A stretch of 64,000 bases of DNA from contig CAJWWC010000004.1 of NCBI GenBank assembly GCA_913048435.1, positions 1 to 64,000 of the forward strand, in the 5' to 3' direction. Below the pieces are notes generated by a model. It was not told the DNA's origin. It made no database searches and saw only the letters and a program-made list of their open reading frames with translations. A program made the position numbers and the translations under genes. Source of the DNA: an uncultured Flavobacteriales bacterium. Lineage in GTDB: Bacteria; Bacteroidota; Bacteroidia; Flavobacteriales; UBA7312. This document shows positions 17,542 to 25,920 of the stretch, one piece after another (position 1 is the stretch's first letter; each line of letters starts with the position of its first letter).

Positions 17542-18288
17542 ATGAATATATTAGTATGTATTAGCAACGTTCCAGACACTACATCCAAGATTGAATTTAC
17601 TAGTGACTCCAAGGTATTTAATACTGAAGGAGTACAATTTATCATCAATCCTTACGATGAGTTTGGACTTACAAAAGCAATAAAACTAAGAGAAGAACAT
17701 GGAGGAAAAGTTACTGTCATTCATTTAGGCGAGCCTTCCAGCGAAACGACCCTAAGAAAAGCATTAGCTATTGGCGCTGATCAAGCAATACGAATAGACT
17801 CAGAGTCCAAAGATAGTTTTGGGATAGCTCAAGAATTAGCAAAGGTAATTTCTGAACAAGACTTTGATTTAATAATTACAGGCAGAGAGTCTATAGATTA
17901 CAACAATGGTGCAGTACCTGGAATGTTAGCAGCAATTCTCGATTTGCCTTTTATAAATGCCTGTACTGGCTTTACATTAAATGGCAATAGTGCTAATATG
18001 GAAAGAGAAATCGAAGGAGGCAAAGAATATGTAAAAGCTTCACTACCACTAATTATTGCTGGTCAGAAAGGCTTAGTCGAAGAATCTGACCTAATAATCC
18101 CTAACATGCGAGGTATCATGACTGCTAGAACTAAACCACTGACTGTAGTTAATTCAAACGGAACAGCTGATAAAAGTATGTCTATATCATTTGAAAAACC
18201 CGCTACAAAACAAGCCTGTAAAATTTTAGAAGCAGGTCAAGAAAAAGAATTAGTAACATTACTTCATAAAGAAGCAAAAGTAATTTAA
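17542..18288 (+). CDS. etfB: Electron transfer flavoprotein beta subunit
   Basis: 248 residues. EtfB binds AMP and, with EtfA, carries electrons from acyl-CoA and other dehydrogenases to the quinone pool via ETF-QO. Visible features are MNILVCISNVPDT, NPYDEFGLTKAIKLRE, the adenine-binding loop RKALAIGADQAIRI, and ITGRESIDYNNGAVPGMLAAIL with the Asn-Gly-Ala-Val-Pro signature. The start is the ATG at 17542, behind a good promoter. etfA follows after 3 bases. Confidence 0.96.
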   Translation: MNILVCISNVPDTTSKIEFTSDSKVFNTEGVQFIINPYDEFGLTKAIKLREEHGGKVTVIHLGEPSSETTLRKALAIGADQAIRIDSESKDSFGIAQELAKVISEQDFDLIITGRESIDYNNGAVPGMLAAILDLPFINACTGFTLNGNSANMEREIEGGKEYVKASLPLIIAGQKGLVEESDLIIPNMRGIMTARTKPLTVVNSNGTADKSMSISFEKPATKQACKILEAGQEKELVTLLHKEAKVI

Positions 18289-18291
18289 GAT

Positions 18292-19257
18292 ATGTCAGTA
18301 TTAGTTTTCGCAGAAAGTTGGAATGGCTCCTTTAAGAAAGGAACATTTGAAGCAATTACATTTGCTCACGACACCGCTAAAAAATTAAATTTATCATGTG
18401 TTGCGGTCACATTAGGAGATATCAGTGATGATATTAATTCACTATCAAATTATGGGGCTGATAAAGTTATCAGTGTAAATTCTAGATTTGATAGCTGTGA
18501 TAATAAAGGTATGTCATCGGCCTTATCACAAGTTGCTAAGCAGCAAAATGCTAGCGTATTTATTATTTCAAACACTAATACAGGAAAATGTATTGGACCC
18601 AGATTATCTGTTAATTTAGATGCCTCATACATTAGTAATGTTATCGAAATACCATCTGAAAGCTCTCCTATTACTATCAAAAAGAAAGCATTTTCTGGCA
18701 AGGCTTTTGAAATCACTCAAACTAACTCAAGTAGCTGTGTATTAGCACTATCTCCTAATGCATACACCATTAAAGAGAACCCAAATCCCAATTGCCAAAT
18801 AGATACTTTCGACTTTACTTCTGAAAGTTCTGATGTAACTTCTGAAAAGATAGAAAAATTAACTGGAAAGATCAGTTTAGCAGAAGCTGAAGTGGTAGTG
18901 TCAGCAGGTAGAGGATTAAAAGGCCCTGAAAATTGGGGTATAATAGAGGAATTAGCTGATATACTTGATGCTGGAACAGCTTGTTCAAAACCCGTTTCCG
19001 ATATCGGCTGGAGACCACACAGCGAACATGTTGGCCAAACAGGTAAAGCTATAGCACCAAATTTATATATAGCCGTGGGTATTTCAGGCGCTATTCAACA
19101 TTTAGCAGGAGTTAATTCTTCTAAAGTTATGGTTGCTATAAACACTGATCCAGAAGCTCCTTTTTTTAAATCAGCCGATTTTGGTATTGTTGGAGATGCT
19201 TTTGATGTGATACCTCGCTTAATAGAAGAAATAAAAAACTTCAAAGAAAATAATTAA
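18292..19257 (+). CDS. etfA: Electron transfer flavoprotein alpha subunit
   Basis: 321 residues. EtfA holds the FAD. The C-terminal FAD domain is complete: SAGRGLKGPENWGIIEELAD, then KPVSDIGWRPHSEHVGQTGKAIAPNLYIAVGISGAIQHLAG and VAINTDPEAPFFKSADFGIVGD, covering the GRG, Gln-Thr-Gly and ISGA(I)QH FAD contacts. The stop TAA shares its last base with the bfn ATG (TAATG), indicating translational coupling. The electron donors served here (beta-oxidation or amino acid catabolism) are not in the window. Confidence 0.96.
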   Translation: MSVLVFAESWNGSFKKGTFEAITFAHDTAKKLNLSCVAVTLGDISDDINSLSNYGADKVISVNSRFDSCDNKGMSSALSQVAKQQNASVFIISNTNTGKCIGPRLSVNLDASYISNVIEIPSESSPITIKKKAFSGKAFEITQTNSSSCVLALSPNAYTIKENPNPNCQIDTFDFTSESSDVTSEKIEKLTGKISLAEAEVVVSAGRGLKGPENWGIIEELADILDAGTACSKPVSDIGWRPHSEHVGQTGKAIAPNLYIAVGISGAIQHLAGVNSSKVMVAINTDPEAPFFKSADFGIVGDAFDVIPRLIEEIKNFKENN

Positions 19258-19829
19258 TGAAGCTCATTCAATTGGATATAGTTGGACTTTCAAACAGTCA
19301 AATCCAATCTGGAGCATTCGCCTTAATATTAGGGGAGGTTGGTGGTAAAAGAAGGCTTCCCATTGTTATAGGCAATTTCGAAGCAAAAGCTATAGCTATC
19401 GCTTTAGATAACGAATACAAAAGTCAACGTCCCATCACTCATGATTTATTCAAATCATTAGCTACTGGTTTTAAAATTAATGTTCAAAAAGTAATCATTA
19501 GTTCAATTAATTCAGGGGGAATATTTTCTTCGATTATCTATTGTGTAAATGAAAATGGTAAAGAAATAGAGTTAGACTCACGAACCTCTGATGCAGTTGC
19601 AATTGCAATTCGTTTCAATGCTCCAATGTTTACATATGATGCAATTATTAATGAGGCTGGCATAACACTTGAAAAAGACGTTATTCACACAGTTAATAAT
19701 CAAGATGATCCAAATAATTTTTTAGAATTATCAGAAAAAGAGCTGGAAAGAAAATTAAATGAAGCTGTAATTAACGAAGATTATGAATTAGCTTCCTTAA
19801 TAAGAGATGAAATTAACAGAAGAAGCTGA
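19257..19829 (+). CDS. Bifunctional nuclease family (BFN) protein with UvrB/UvrC motif
   Basis: 190 residues. The N-terminal ~130 residues match the BFN/DUF151 family (VGKRRLPIVIG-like GGKRRLPIVIGNFEAKAIAIAL, RPITHDLF, and SRTSDAVAIAIRFNAPMF), whose plant and Thermotoga members have been described as nucleases or structural folds. The last ~28 residues (LERKLNEAVINEDYELASLIRDEI) form a UVR motif as in UvrB/UvrC. The start ATG overlaps the etfA stop by one base. Neither the substrate nor any link to the ETF genes is known to me. Confidence 0.85.
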   Translation: MKLIQLDIVGLSNSQIQSGAFALILGEVGGKRRLPIVIGNFEAKAIAIALDNEYKSQRPITHDLFKSLATGFKINVQKVIISSINSGGIFSSIIYCVNENGKEIELDSRTSDAVAIAIRFNAPMFTYDAIINEAGITLEKDVIHTVNNQDDPNNFLELSEKELERKLNEAVINEDYELASLIRDEINRRS

Positions 19830-19841
19830 TAAATTGATTTT

Positions 19842-21512
19842 ATGATTAAGTATTTAACATTAGCATTTTTCATCTTTTTATCATTACTAGTACAATGTCA
19901 AGAATTGAGTAATAAATGGCAATTTGAACACATAAGAAAAACCAACGATACTAACAACTTAAGTGTTATTTTAGAGGATGATTATATGCTAATCAATAAA
20001 GATGGTACTTTTGAATATGAAATTAATAGTGTACCTCTAAAAGCTAGTGGATTATGGGAACTAAAAGATAATATACTAAGCTTTCATTATAAGTCACCAT
20101 CAGATACAAGCCGTTTTTACTCTGTTGAACTCAGCAAAAACAAACTTCTTCTTCAAGAAAATGGCATTAACTATGCATTCAAGGCATTTGGTTATGCCCA
20201 ACCCATTAAGTCTGATTTTAATATTACAACCATTTTTAGAGGGTTGTTGGGGATCTTAGTTCTCATAGGAATCGCTTTTATTTTTAGCAGAAATAAAAAA
20301 GCAATCAATTGGCCACTAGTATTCAAAGGATTAATAATACAAATTGTTTTTGCAATAGGAATTTTAAAAGTTCCTTTTATACAATCTGGCTTTGAATGGC
20401 TAAGTTCAATTTTTGTAACAATACTTGGATTTACTAGAGATGGTTCTCTATTTTTATTTGGTGAACTAATCGATAATATAGATTCTTTTGGCTACATATT
20501 TGCCTTTCAAGTACTCCCTACAATTGTATTCTTCTCGGCACTTACCAGCGTTTTATTTTATTATGGCATTCTACAAAAGATAGTCTATTTCTTTGCACTT
20601 TTAATGAAAAAAACCTTGAACCTTTCAGGTTCTGAAAGTCTAGCGGCTGTTGGAAATATTTTCTTGGGACAGACCGAATCACCTCTATTAATTAAGCCTT
20701 ACATAAAAAAAATGACATTGTCCGAATTGCTCTGTTTGATGAGTGGTGGTATGGCAACTATTGCTGGAGGAGTGTTAGCAGCATATATAGGCTTTTTGGG
20801 TGGTACAAACCCTGCAGAGCAATTGTTTTTCGCCAAGCACCTATTAGCAGCATCAGTGATGTCCGCTCCAGCGGCCATAGTAGCAGCCAAAATACTTTTA
20901 CCAGAAACAGAATCCGTTGATAAAGATATGAAGATTTCTGATGAACAATTAGGAAGTAATGTATTGGAAGCTATTAGCATAGGAACTACTCAAGGCATCA
21001 AATTAGCCATTAATGTTGGAGCTATGCTTTTGGTATTTATTGCATTCATTGCTATGCTAAACTACATACTAAACAACTTCATAGGTGATTTGACAGGTTT
21101 GAACGCTTGGGTATATGACTTTACCTATGGGCAATATTCAGGCTTAAGTTTAGAATTTATTTTAGGCTACACTTTAGCTCCATTGACATGGCTCTTGGGT
21201 GTTTGTAAAGAAGATATTGTTTTGGTCGGTCAATTGCTGGGTGAAAAAACAATTTTGAATGAATTCGTAGCCTATGTATCTCTAGGAGAATTAAAAGATA
21301 GTGGTAAATTTATACAAGAAAAATCAATCATAATAGCTACATATATTTTATGTGGATTTGCTAATTTCGCATCTATAGGTATTCAAATTGGAGGAATAGG
21401 TGCTATTGCCCCGTCAAGAATGAAAGACTTATCTAAATTAGGAATTTTAGCTTTGATTGCAGGTACATTGGCTTGTTTATTTACTGCTGTAATCGTAGGA
21501 ATGATAATATAA
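19842..21512 (+). CDS. NupC-type nucleoside:cation symporter with extra N-terminal domain
   Basis: 556 residues. The C-terminal ~430 residues are a concentrative nucleoside transporter (CNT/NupC): the core FLGQTESPLLIKPYI, MTLSELLCLMSGGMATIAGGVLAAYIGFLG and GFANFASIGIQIGGIGAIAP are all present, with about 8-10 membrane helices starting near residue 128. Before it comes a signal peptide (residues 1-20, ending VQCQ) and about 100 residues of beta-rich, soluble sequence (LSNKWQFEHIRK...DGTFEYEIN...GLWELKDNILSF) resembling lipocalin-like domains of exported Bacteroidota proteins. If exported, that domain faces the periplasm. Its location directly before thyA fits deoxynucleoside salvage. Confidence 0.88.
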   Translation: MIKYLTLAFFIFLSLLVQCQELSNKWQFEHIRKTNDTNNLSVILEDDYMLINKDGTFEYEINSVPLKASGLWELKDNILSFHYKSPSDTSRFYSVELSKNKLLLQENGINYAFKAFGYAQPIKSDFNITTIFRGLLGILVLIGIAFIFSRNKKAINWPLVFKGLIIQIVFAIGILKVPFIQSGFEWLSSIFVTILGFTRDGSLFLFGELIDNIDSFGYIFAFQVLPTIVFFSALTSVLFYYGILQKIVYFFALLMKKTLNLSGSESLAAVGNIFLGQTESPLLIKPYIKKMTLSELLCLMSGGMATIAGGVLAAYIGFLGGTNPAEQLFFAKHLLAASVMSAPAAIVAAKILLPETESVDKDMKISDEQLGSNVLEAISIGTTQGIKLAINVGAMLLVFIAFIAMLNYILNNFIGDLTGLNAWVYDFTYGQYSGLSLEFILGYTLAPLTWLLGVCKEDIVLVGQLLGEKTILNEFVAYVSLGELKDSGKFIQEKSIIIATYILCGFANFASIGIQIGGIGAIAPSRMKDLSKLGILALIAGTLACLFTAVIVGMII

Positions 21513-21515
21513 TTT

Positions 21516-22310
21516 ATGCAACAATATTTAGACTTAATGACAAGAGTGATGAATGAAGGCACTATAAAATCTGACCGAACAGGAACAGGAACTAGAAGTG
21601 TATTTGGTCATCAAATGCGTTTTAATTTATCTGAGGGATTCCCTTGTATTACAACCAAAAAACTTCACCTACGTTCCATTATTCACGAATTGCTATGGTT
21701 CTTGAAAGGAGAGACCAATATAAAATATCTAAAAGAAAACGGGGTTAGAATATGGGACGAATGGGCAGACGAAAGTGGTGACTTAGGCCATGTATATGGA
21801 TATCAATGGAGAAGTTGGCCAACACCAGACGGCAGACATATCGACCAAATCACACAAGTCATCAACCAAATCAAAAACACGCCAGACAGTAGAAGAATGA
21901 TTGTTAGTGCTTGGAATGTTGGTGAAATAGAAGAAATGGCTTTACCACCTTGTCATGCCTTTTTTCAATTTTATGTAGCCCATGGAAAATTGTCTTGTCA
22001 ACTTTACCAGAGAAGTGCAGATATATTTTTAGGTATTCCTTTTAATATTGCGTCTTATGCCCTACTTACAATGATGGTAGCCCAAGTGTGTGACTTAGAA
22101 CATGGAGAATTTGTACATACCTTAGGTGATGCTCACATTTACTGCAATCACTTTAAACAAACTGAATTGCAATTATCTAGAAAACCTAGACCACTTCCTA
22201 AAATGACGATTAACCCAGAGGTAAAGTCAATTTTTGATTTTAAATACGAAGATTTTCAGTTGGAAAATTATAATCCACACCCTCACATTAAAGGTAAAGT
22301 AGCAATATAA
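21516..22310 (+). CDS. thyA: Thymidylate synthase
   Basis: 264 residues, the same length as the E. coli enzyme. It methylates dUMP to dTMP with methylene-tetrahydrofolate, giving dihydrofolate, which the nearby folA product recycles. The nucleophile is Cys146 in [12 protein letters not shown], the phosphate-binding arginines lie in [13 protein letters not shown] and [20 protein letters not shown], and dUMP contacts in [10 protein letters not shown] are intact. It starts 3 bases after the nupC-like stop and shares one base (TAATG) with the next gene, so the genes are coupled. Confidence 0.98.
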   Translation: MQQYLDLMTRVMNEGTIKSDRTGTGTRSVFGHQMRFNLSEGFPCITTKKLHLRSIIHELLWFLKGETNIKYLKENGVRIWDEWADESGDLGHVYGYQWRSWPTPDGRHIDQITQVINQIKNTPDSRRMIVSAWNVGEIEEMALPPCHAFFQFYVAHGKLSCQLYQRSADIFLGIPFNIASYALLTMMVAQVCDLEHGEFVHTLGDAHIYCNHFKQTELQLSRKPRPLPKMTINPEVKSIFDFKYEDFQLENYNPHPHIKGKVAI

Positions 22311-23419
22311 TGGCAAAAATCATTGTTTTAGGTGCTGGATTAGTAGGTGGTGTAATGGCTAAAGATTTAGCTAAAAGTCATCAGGTAGCATCAGTAGATT
22401 TTAAGCAAGATGCTTTACTTCCTTTATCAAAATTTGGCATACATACCATACACGCCGATTTATCTGACAGCTCAACTATTAAAGATCTAGTAAAAGATTA
22501 CGATTTGGTAGTAGGTGCTGTTCCTGGATATATGGGTTATAAAACTTTAGAAACCATTATTACAGCGGGTAAAAACTGTGTAGACATTTCGTTTTTTCCT
22601 GAAGACCCTTTCGGACTTGACAAGTTGGCAAAAGAAATGGGAGTTGTAGCTGTTATGGATTGTGGTGTAGCACCAGGAATGGGTAATATTATTTTGGGAC
22701 ACCACAATAATCAAATGGAAATTTCTGATTACGAATGTCTGGTAGGAGGATTACCAGAAATTAGAGAATGGCCTTTTGAGTATAAAGCTGTTTTTTCACC
22801 AATAGATGTCATAGAAGAATACATACGACCAGCAAGATACGTTCAAAGTGGGAAAGTTATTACAAAAGAAGCTTTATCTGACACCGAACTGATTGATTTT
22901 GAAGGTATCGGCACCTTAGAAAGCTGGAATTCTGATGGCTTGAGATCGCTAATAGACACCATGCCACATATCCCAAACATGATAGAAAAAACATTGCGTT
23001 ACCCAGGCTGTATTGAGTACCTAAAAGTACTAAGAGCAAGTGGTTTTTTCTCCTACAATGAAATTGAGATCAATGGCCATATGATACGACCGATTGATTT
23101 AACATCAAAACTACTATTCCCAAAATGGCAATTGAAAGATGGTGAAAAAGACTTTACCGTAATGCGTATTTATATTAACGGAAAAAAGAATGGTAAAAAA
23201 GTTAAATACAAATATTATCTACTAGATAGATATCAAGACAACACTATTTCTATGGCACGAACTACAGGTTTCACTTGCACAGCTGTCGCTAATTTAGTCA
23301 TTGATGGTCAATACACAAAAGTTGGAATTTCTCCTCCTGAGTACTTAGGGGAACATTTTGAATTTGTAAAATCTTACCTTGAGGATAGAGGTGTAATTTA
23401 TAATGTAACAACAAGCTGA
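22310..23419 (+). CDS. Saccharopine dehydrogenase-like oxidoreductase
   Basis: 369 residues. The N-terminal Rossmann fold opens with IIVLGAGLVGGVMAKDLAK, followed by an acidic cofactor-site strand (ASVDFK). The middle and C-terminal parts match the saccharopine dehydrogenase/lysine-ketoglutarate reductase-like group (MDCGVAPGMGNIILGHH, GGLPEIREWPFEYKAVFSP, GTLESWNSDGLRSL, ARTTGFTCTAVANLV). The likely chemistry is NAD(P)-dependent oxidation or reduction at a secondary amine, perhaps in lysine catabolism, but the substrate is not certain. It is flanked by thyA and folA with single-base overlaps on both sides (TAATG, TGATG). Confidence 0.85.
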   Translation: MAKIIVLGAGLVGGVMAKDLAKSHQVASVDFKQDALLPLSKFGIHTIHADLSDSSTIKDLVKDYDLVVGAVPGYMGYKTLETIITAGKNCVDISFFPEDPFGLDKLAKEMGVVAVMDCGVAPGMGNIILGHHNNQMEISDYECLVGGLPEIREWPFEYKAVFSPIDVIEEYIRPARYVQSGKVITKEALSDTELIDFEGIGTLESWNSDGLRSLIDTMPHIPNMIEKTLRYPGCIEYLKVLRASGFFSYNEIEINGHMIRPIDLTSKLLFPKWQLKDGEKDFTVMRIYINGKKNGKKVKYKYYLLDRYQDNTISMARTTGFTCTAVANLVIDGQYTKVGISPPEYLGEHFEFVKSYLEDRGVIYNVTTS

Positions 23420-23919
23420 TGTTAGTATCTTTAATAGTAGCCGTTTCGGAAAATAAAGTAATAGGAAAAGACAATGATTTAGTATGGCACTTACCTAATG
23501 ATATGAAGTTCTTCAAGGACGTAACCAAAGGACACTTTGTAATAATGGGTAGAAGGAATTACGAATCAATTCCTCATAAGTACCGTCCATTACAAAACCG
23601 TACAAATGTTATTGTAACAAGACAAGACAACTATAAAGCCAAAGGTTGTTTAATCGTGAATTCAGTAGAAGAAGCTATTGAACTCGCTCAAAAAGCTGGT
23701 GATAAAGAATCTTTCATAATTGGAGGAGGTCAGATTTATAAGCACGCGATTGTGAAGAATCTTGTGAATAGAATATATCTTACAAGAGTACATACAGAAA
23801 TTGATGGCGACACCTACTTTGACGATTTAGATGATAGTTGGAAACTGGTAAATGCTGACTTTAACCCTTCTGATGAAAAGCACCCTTTTGACTTTACTTT
23901 TCAAACTTTTGAACGCTGA
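23419..23919 (+). CDS. folA: Dihydrofolate reductase
   Basis: 166 residues, normal DHFR length. It reduces dihydrofolate with NADPH. Visible are VSLIVAVSENKVIGKDNDLVWHLPNDMKFFK (Met20-type loop and the Trp-His-Leu-Pro pair, with catalytic Asp in PNDMKFF), the VIMGRRNYESIP cofactor loop, and FIIGGGQIYKHAI with TRVHTEIDGDTYF. The ATG overlaps the preceding stop by one base. It is the last gene of the etfB operon and converges with clpX, with only 2 bases between stops. Confidence 0.97.
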   Translation: MLVSLIVAVSENKVIGKDNDLVWHLPNDMKFFKDVTKGHFVIMGRRNYESIPHKYRPLQNRTNVIVTRQDNYKAKGCLIVNSVEEAIELAQKAGDKESFIIGGGQIYKHAIVKNLVNRIYLTRVHTEIDGDTYFDDLDDSWKLVNADFNPSDEKHPFDFTFQTFER

Positions 23920-23921
23920 TA

Positions 23922-25163
23922 TTAAGCTACTTTTAGCTTTTGAAGTGTAGAATTTTCTATCTTATTTTGGGCATATTCAAGACTAAGCTTAAAACTCTTA
24001 TTATTCTCCGAGTCTGAAGGACCATCAAACATAGCATCTATCATTATAGTTTCACAAATAGAACGAAGACCTCTTGCTCCTAATTTAAAATCAATTGCTT
24101 TTTCAACAATGTAGTCTAACACCTCATCATCAATAATTAAAGTAATGCCGTCCATTTCAAATAATTTCACGTATTGCTTAGTCAAAGAATTTTTAGGCTC
24201 GCTAAGGATTTGACGCAAAGCCTCTCTATCAAGAGGTTTAAGGTGAGTCAATATTGGTAAACGCCCTATTAGTTCAGGTATTAGCCCAAAACCTTTTAAA
24301 TCTTGTGGACTGATGTATTGTAATAAATTATCTTTGTCAACTTTCTCCTTTTTATTGGAATTATATCCAATAGCTTGTGTACTCAAACGCTTACCTATTA
24401 CTCTATCAATGCCATCGAAGGCCCCACCACAAACGAATAAAATATTTTTAGTGTCGATTGACACCATTTTTTGTTCTGGATGTTTACGACCGCCTTGTGG
24501 GGGAACTTGCACTACTGCACCCTCCAACAATTTCAGCATAGCCTGTTGAACACCTTCACCAGAGACATCTCTAGTAATAGAAGGATTATCACTTTTTCGA
24601 GCTATCTTGTCTATCTCATCGATAAATACAATACCCCTTTGTGCGGCTTTAACATCATAATCAGCTGCTTGTAATAACCTAGAAAGTATAGCTTCAACAT
24701 CTTCACCAACATATCCAGCTTCAGTAAGTACAGTAGCATCGGCAATACAAAAAGGAACATTCAAAACTTTGGCTATAGTTCGTGCCAAAAGAGTTTTACC
24801 TGTTCCTGTTTGTCCCACCATTATAATGTTGGATTTTTCTATCTCTATTTCATCCTCATCTGAAGAAGGAGGCTGAACAAGTCTTTTATAATGGTTGTAA
24901 ACCGCTACCGAAAGTATTTTTTTAGCGTTATCTTGACCGATAACGTATTGGTCTAAATGAGCCTTAATATCTATAGGTTTGAGTAAATTCATCTGAGCAG
25001 CAAGAATTTGCTGGTCTTTACCCTCTTTTTCAGAGTGAACAATGCCTACAGCTTGTTCAATACAACTGTCACATATATGCGAATTGATACCTGCAATCAA
25101 TACGTTAGTATCTTGCTTATCTCTTCCACAAAATGAACAATTAATATTTTTTTCATCTGACAT
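23922..25163 (-). CDS. clpX: ATP-dependent Clp protease ATP-binding subunit ClpX
   Basis: 413 residues. ClpX unfolds substrates and feeds them to ClpP. An N-terminal zinc-binding domain ([10 protein letters not shown]...CDSCIEQA, four Cys) precedes the AAA+ core with Walker [14 protein letters not shown], Walker [13 protein letters not shown], the pore loop [10 protein letters not shown], and [12 protein letters not shown]. The start is the ATG at 25163, not the in-frame ATG at 25190, since the family begins right at MSDEKN before the zinc domain and a -7 motif lies between the two. The motif is only 5 bases from the ATG, so a leaderless message is likely. Confidence 0.97.
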   Translation of the reverse strand: MSDEKNINCSFCGRDKQDTNVLIAGINSHICDSCIEQAVGIVHSEKEGKDQQILAAQMNLLKPIDIKAHLDQYVIGQDNAKKILSVAVYNHYKRLVQPPSSDEDEIEIEKSNIIMVGQTGTGKTLLARTIAKVLNVPFCIADATVLTEAGYVGEDVEAILSRLLQAADYDVKAAQRGIVFIDEIDKIARKSDNPSITRDVSGEGVQQAMLKLLEGAVVQVPPQGGRKHPEQKMVSIDTKNILFVCGGAFDGIDRVIGKRLSTQAIGYNSNKKEKVDKDNLLQYISPQDLKGFGLIPELIGRLPILTHLKPLDREALRQILSEPKNSLTKQYVKLFEMDGITLIIDDEVLDYIVEKAIDFKLGARGLRSICETIMIDAMFDGPSDSENNKSFKLSLEYAQNKIENSTLQKLKVA

Positions 25164-25168
25164 AGGTA

Positions 25169-25176
25169 CAAAAATA
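25169..25176 (-). promoter_or_regulatory. Bacteroidota -7 motif for clpX (TATTTTTG), next to the ATG
   Basis: The plus strand reads CAAAAATA. On the minus strand TATTTTTG is separated from the clpX ATG by 5 bases, so transcription from it would start at or within a few bases of the start codon. No -33 element is obvious. Confidence 0.5.
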
Positions 25177-25230
25177 ACGAAAAACCACATACTTTAAAGC
25201 ATATGATTTTTAAAAGGTTTAACTATTATT

Positions 25231-25908
25231 TTAGTTTTTCTTTACAAGTACTTCATCAATCATGCCGTAAGTCTTAGCTTCTTCGGCAGTCATCCAATAA
25301 TCTCTATCACTATCTTTCCAAACCTCATCAAAAGCTTTACCTGTGTGGCTTGCGATGATTTCATACAATTCGTTTTTCAACTTCTGTATTTCTCTAGCAG
25401 TAATTTCGATATCTGAAGCTTGACCGCTAGCACCCCCTAAAGGTTGGTGAATCATTACTCGTGAATGTTTTAGAGCCGTTCTTTTGCCTGATGCTCCAGC
25501 ACATAACAACACTGCACCCATAGAGGCTGCCATACCCGTACAAATAGTAGCTACATCAGGATTAATGTATTGCATAGTATCGTAGATACCCAATCCAGCA
25601 TATACGCCACCGCCTGGTGAGTTCAAATAAATCTGAATACCTCTTTCCGAATCTACAGATTCTAAAAATAACAATTGGGCTTGTATGATATTGGCCACAT
25701 AATCGTTAATAGGCACACCTAAAAAGATAATTCTGTCCATCATTAAACGAGAAAACACATCCATAGAAGCCACATTCATAGAACGTTCTTCTATAATGGT
25801 TGGCGAAATATAGTTAGCATAAGCAGACTGAAATCTGTCTAAAGTAGTGCTACTTATACCACGATCTTTGGTGGCAAACTTTCTAAACTCTTCTGATGGG
25901 TCAAACAT
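25231..25908 (-). CDS. clpP: ATP-dependent Clp protease proteolytic subunit ClpP
   Basis: 225 residues, with a somewhat long N-terminus compared with E. coli mature ClpP. It forms the serine protease barrel partnered with ClpX. The catalytic Ser is in GMAASMGAVLLCAG, the His in RVMIHQPLGGASGQASD, and the Asp in the following SDRDYWMTAEEAKTYGMIDEVL region. Substrate loop LNSPGGGVYAGLGIYDTM is intact. It lies 12 bases after tig, so tig and clpP are co-transcribed; clpX follows 67 bases later with its own motif. Confidence 0.97.
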   Translation of the reverse strand: MFDPSEEFRKFATKDRGISSTTLDRFQSAYANYISPTIIEERSMNVASMDVFSRLMMDRIIFLGVPINDYVANIIQAQLLFLESVDSERGIQIYLNSPGGGVYAGLGIYDTMQYINPDVATICTGMAASMGAVLLCAGASGKRTALKHSRVMIHQPLGGASGQASDIEITAREIQKLKNELYEIIASHTGKAFDEVWKDSDRDYWMTAEEAKTYGMIDEVLVKKN

Positions 25909-25920
25909 ATTTTATAGTTT

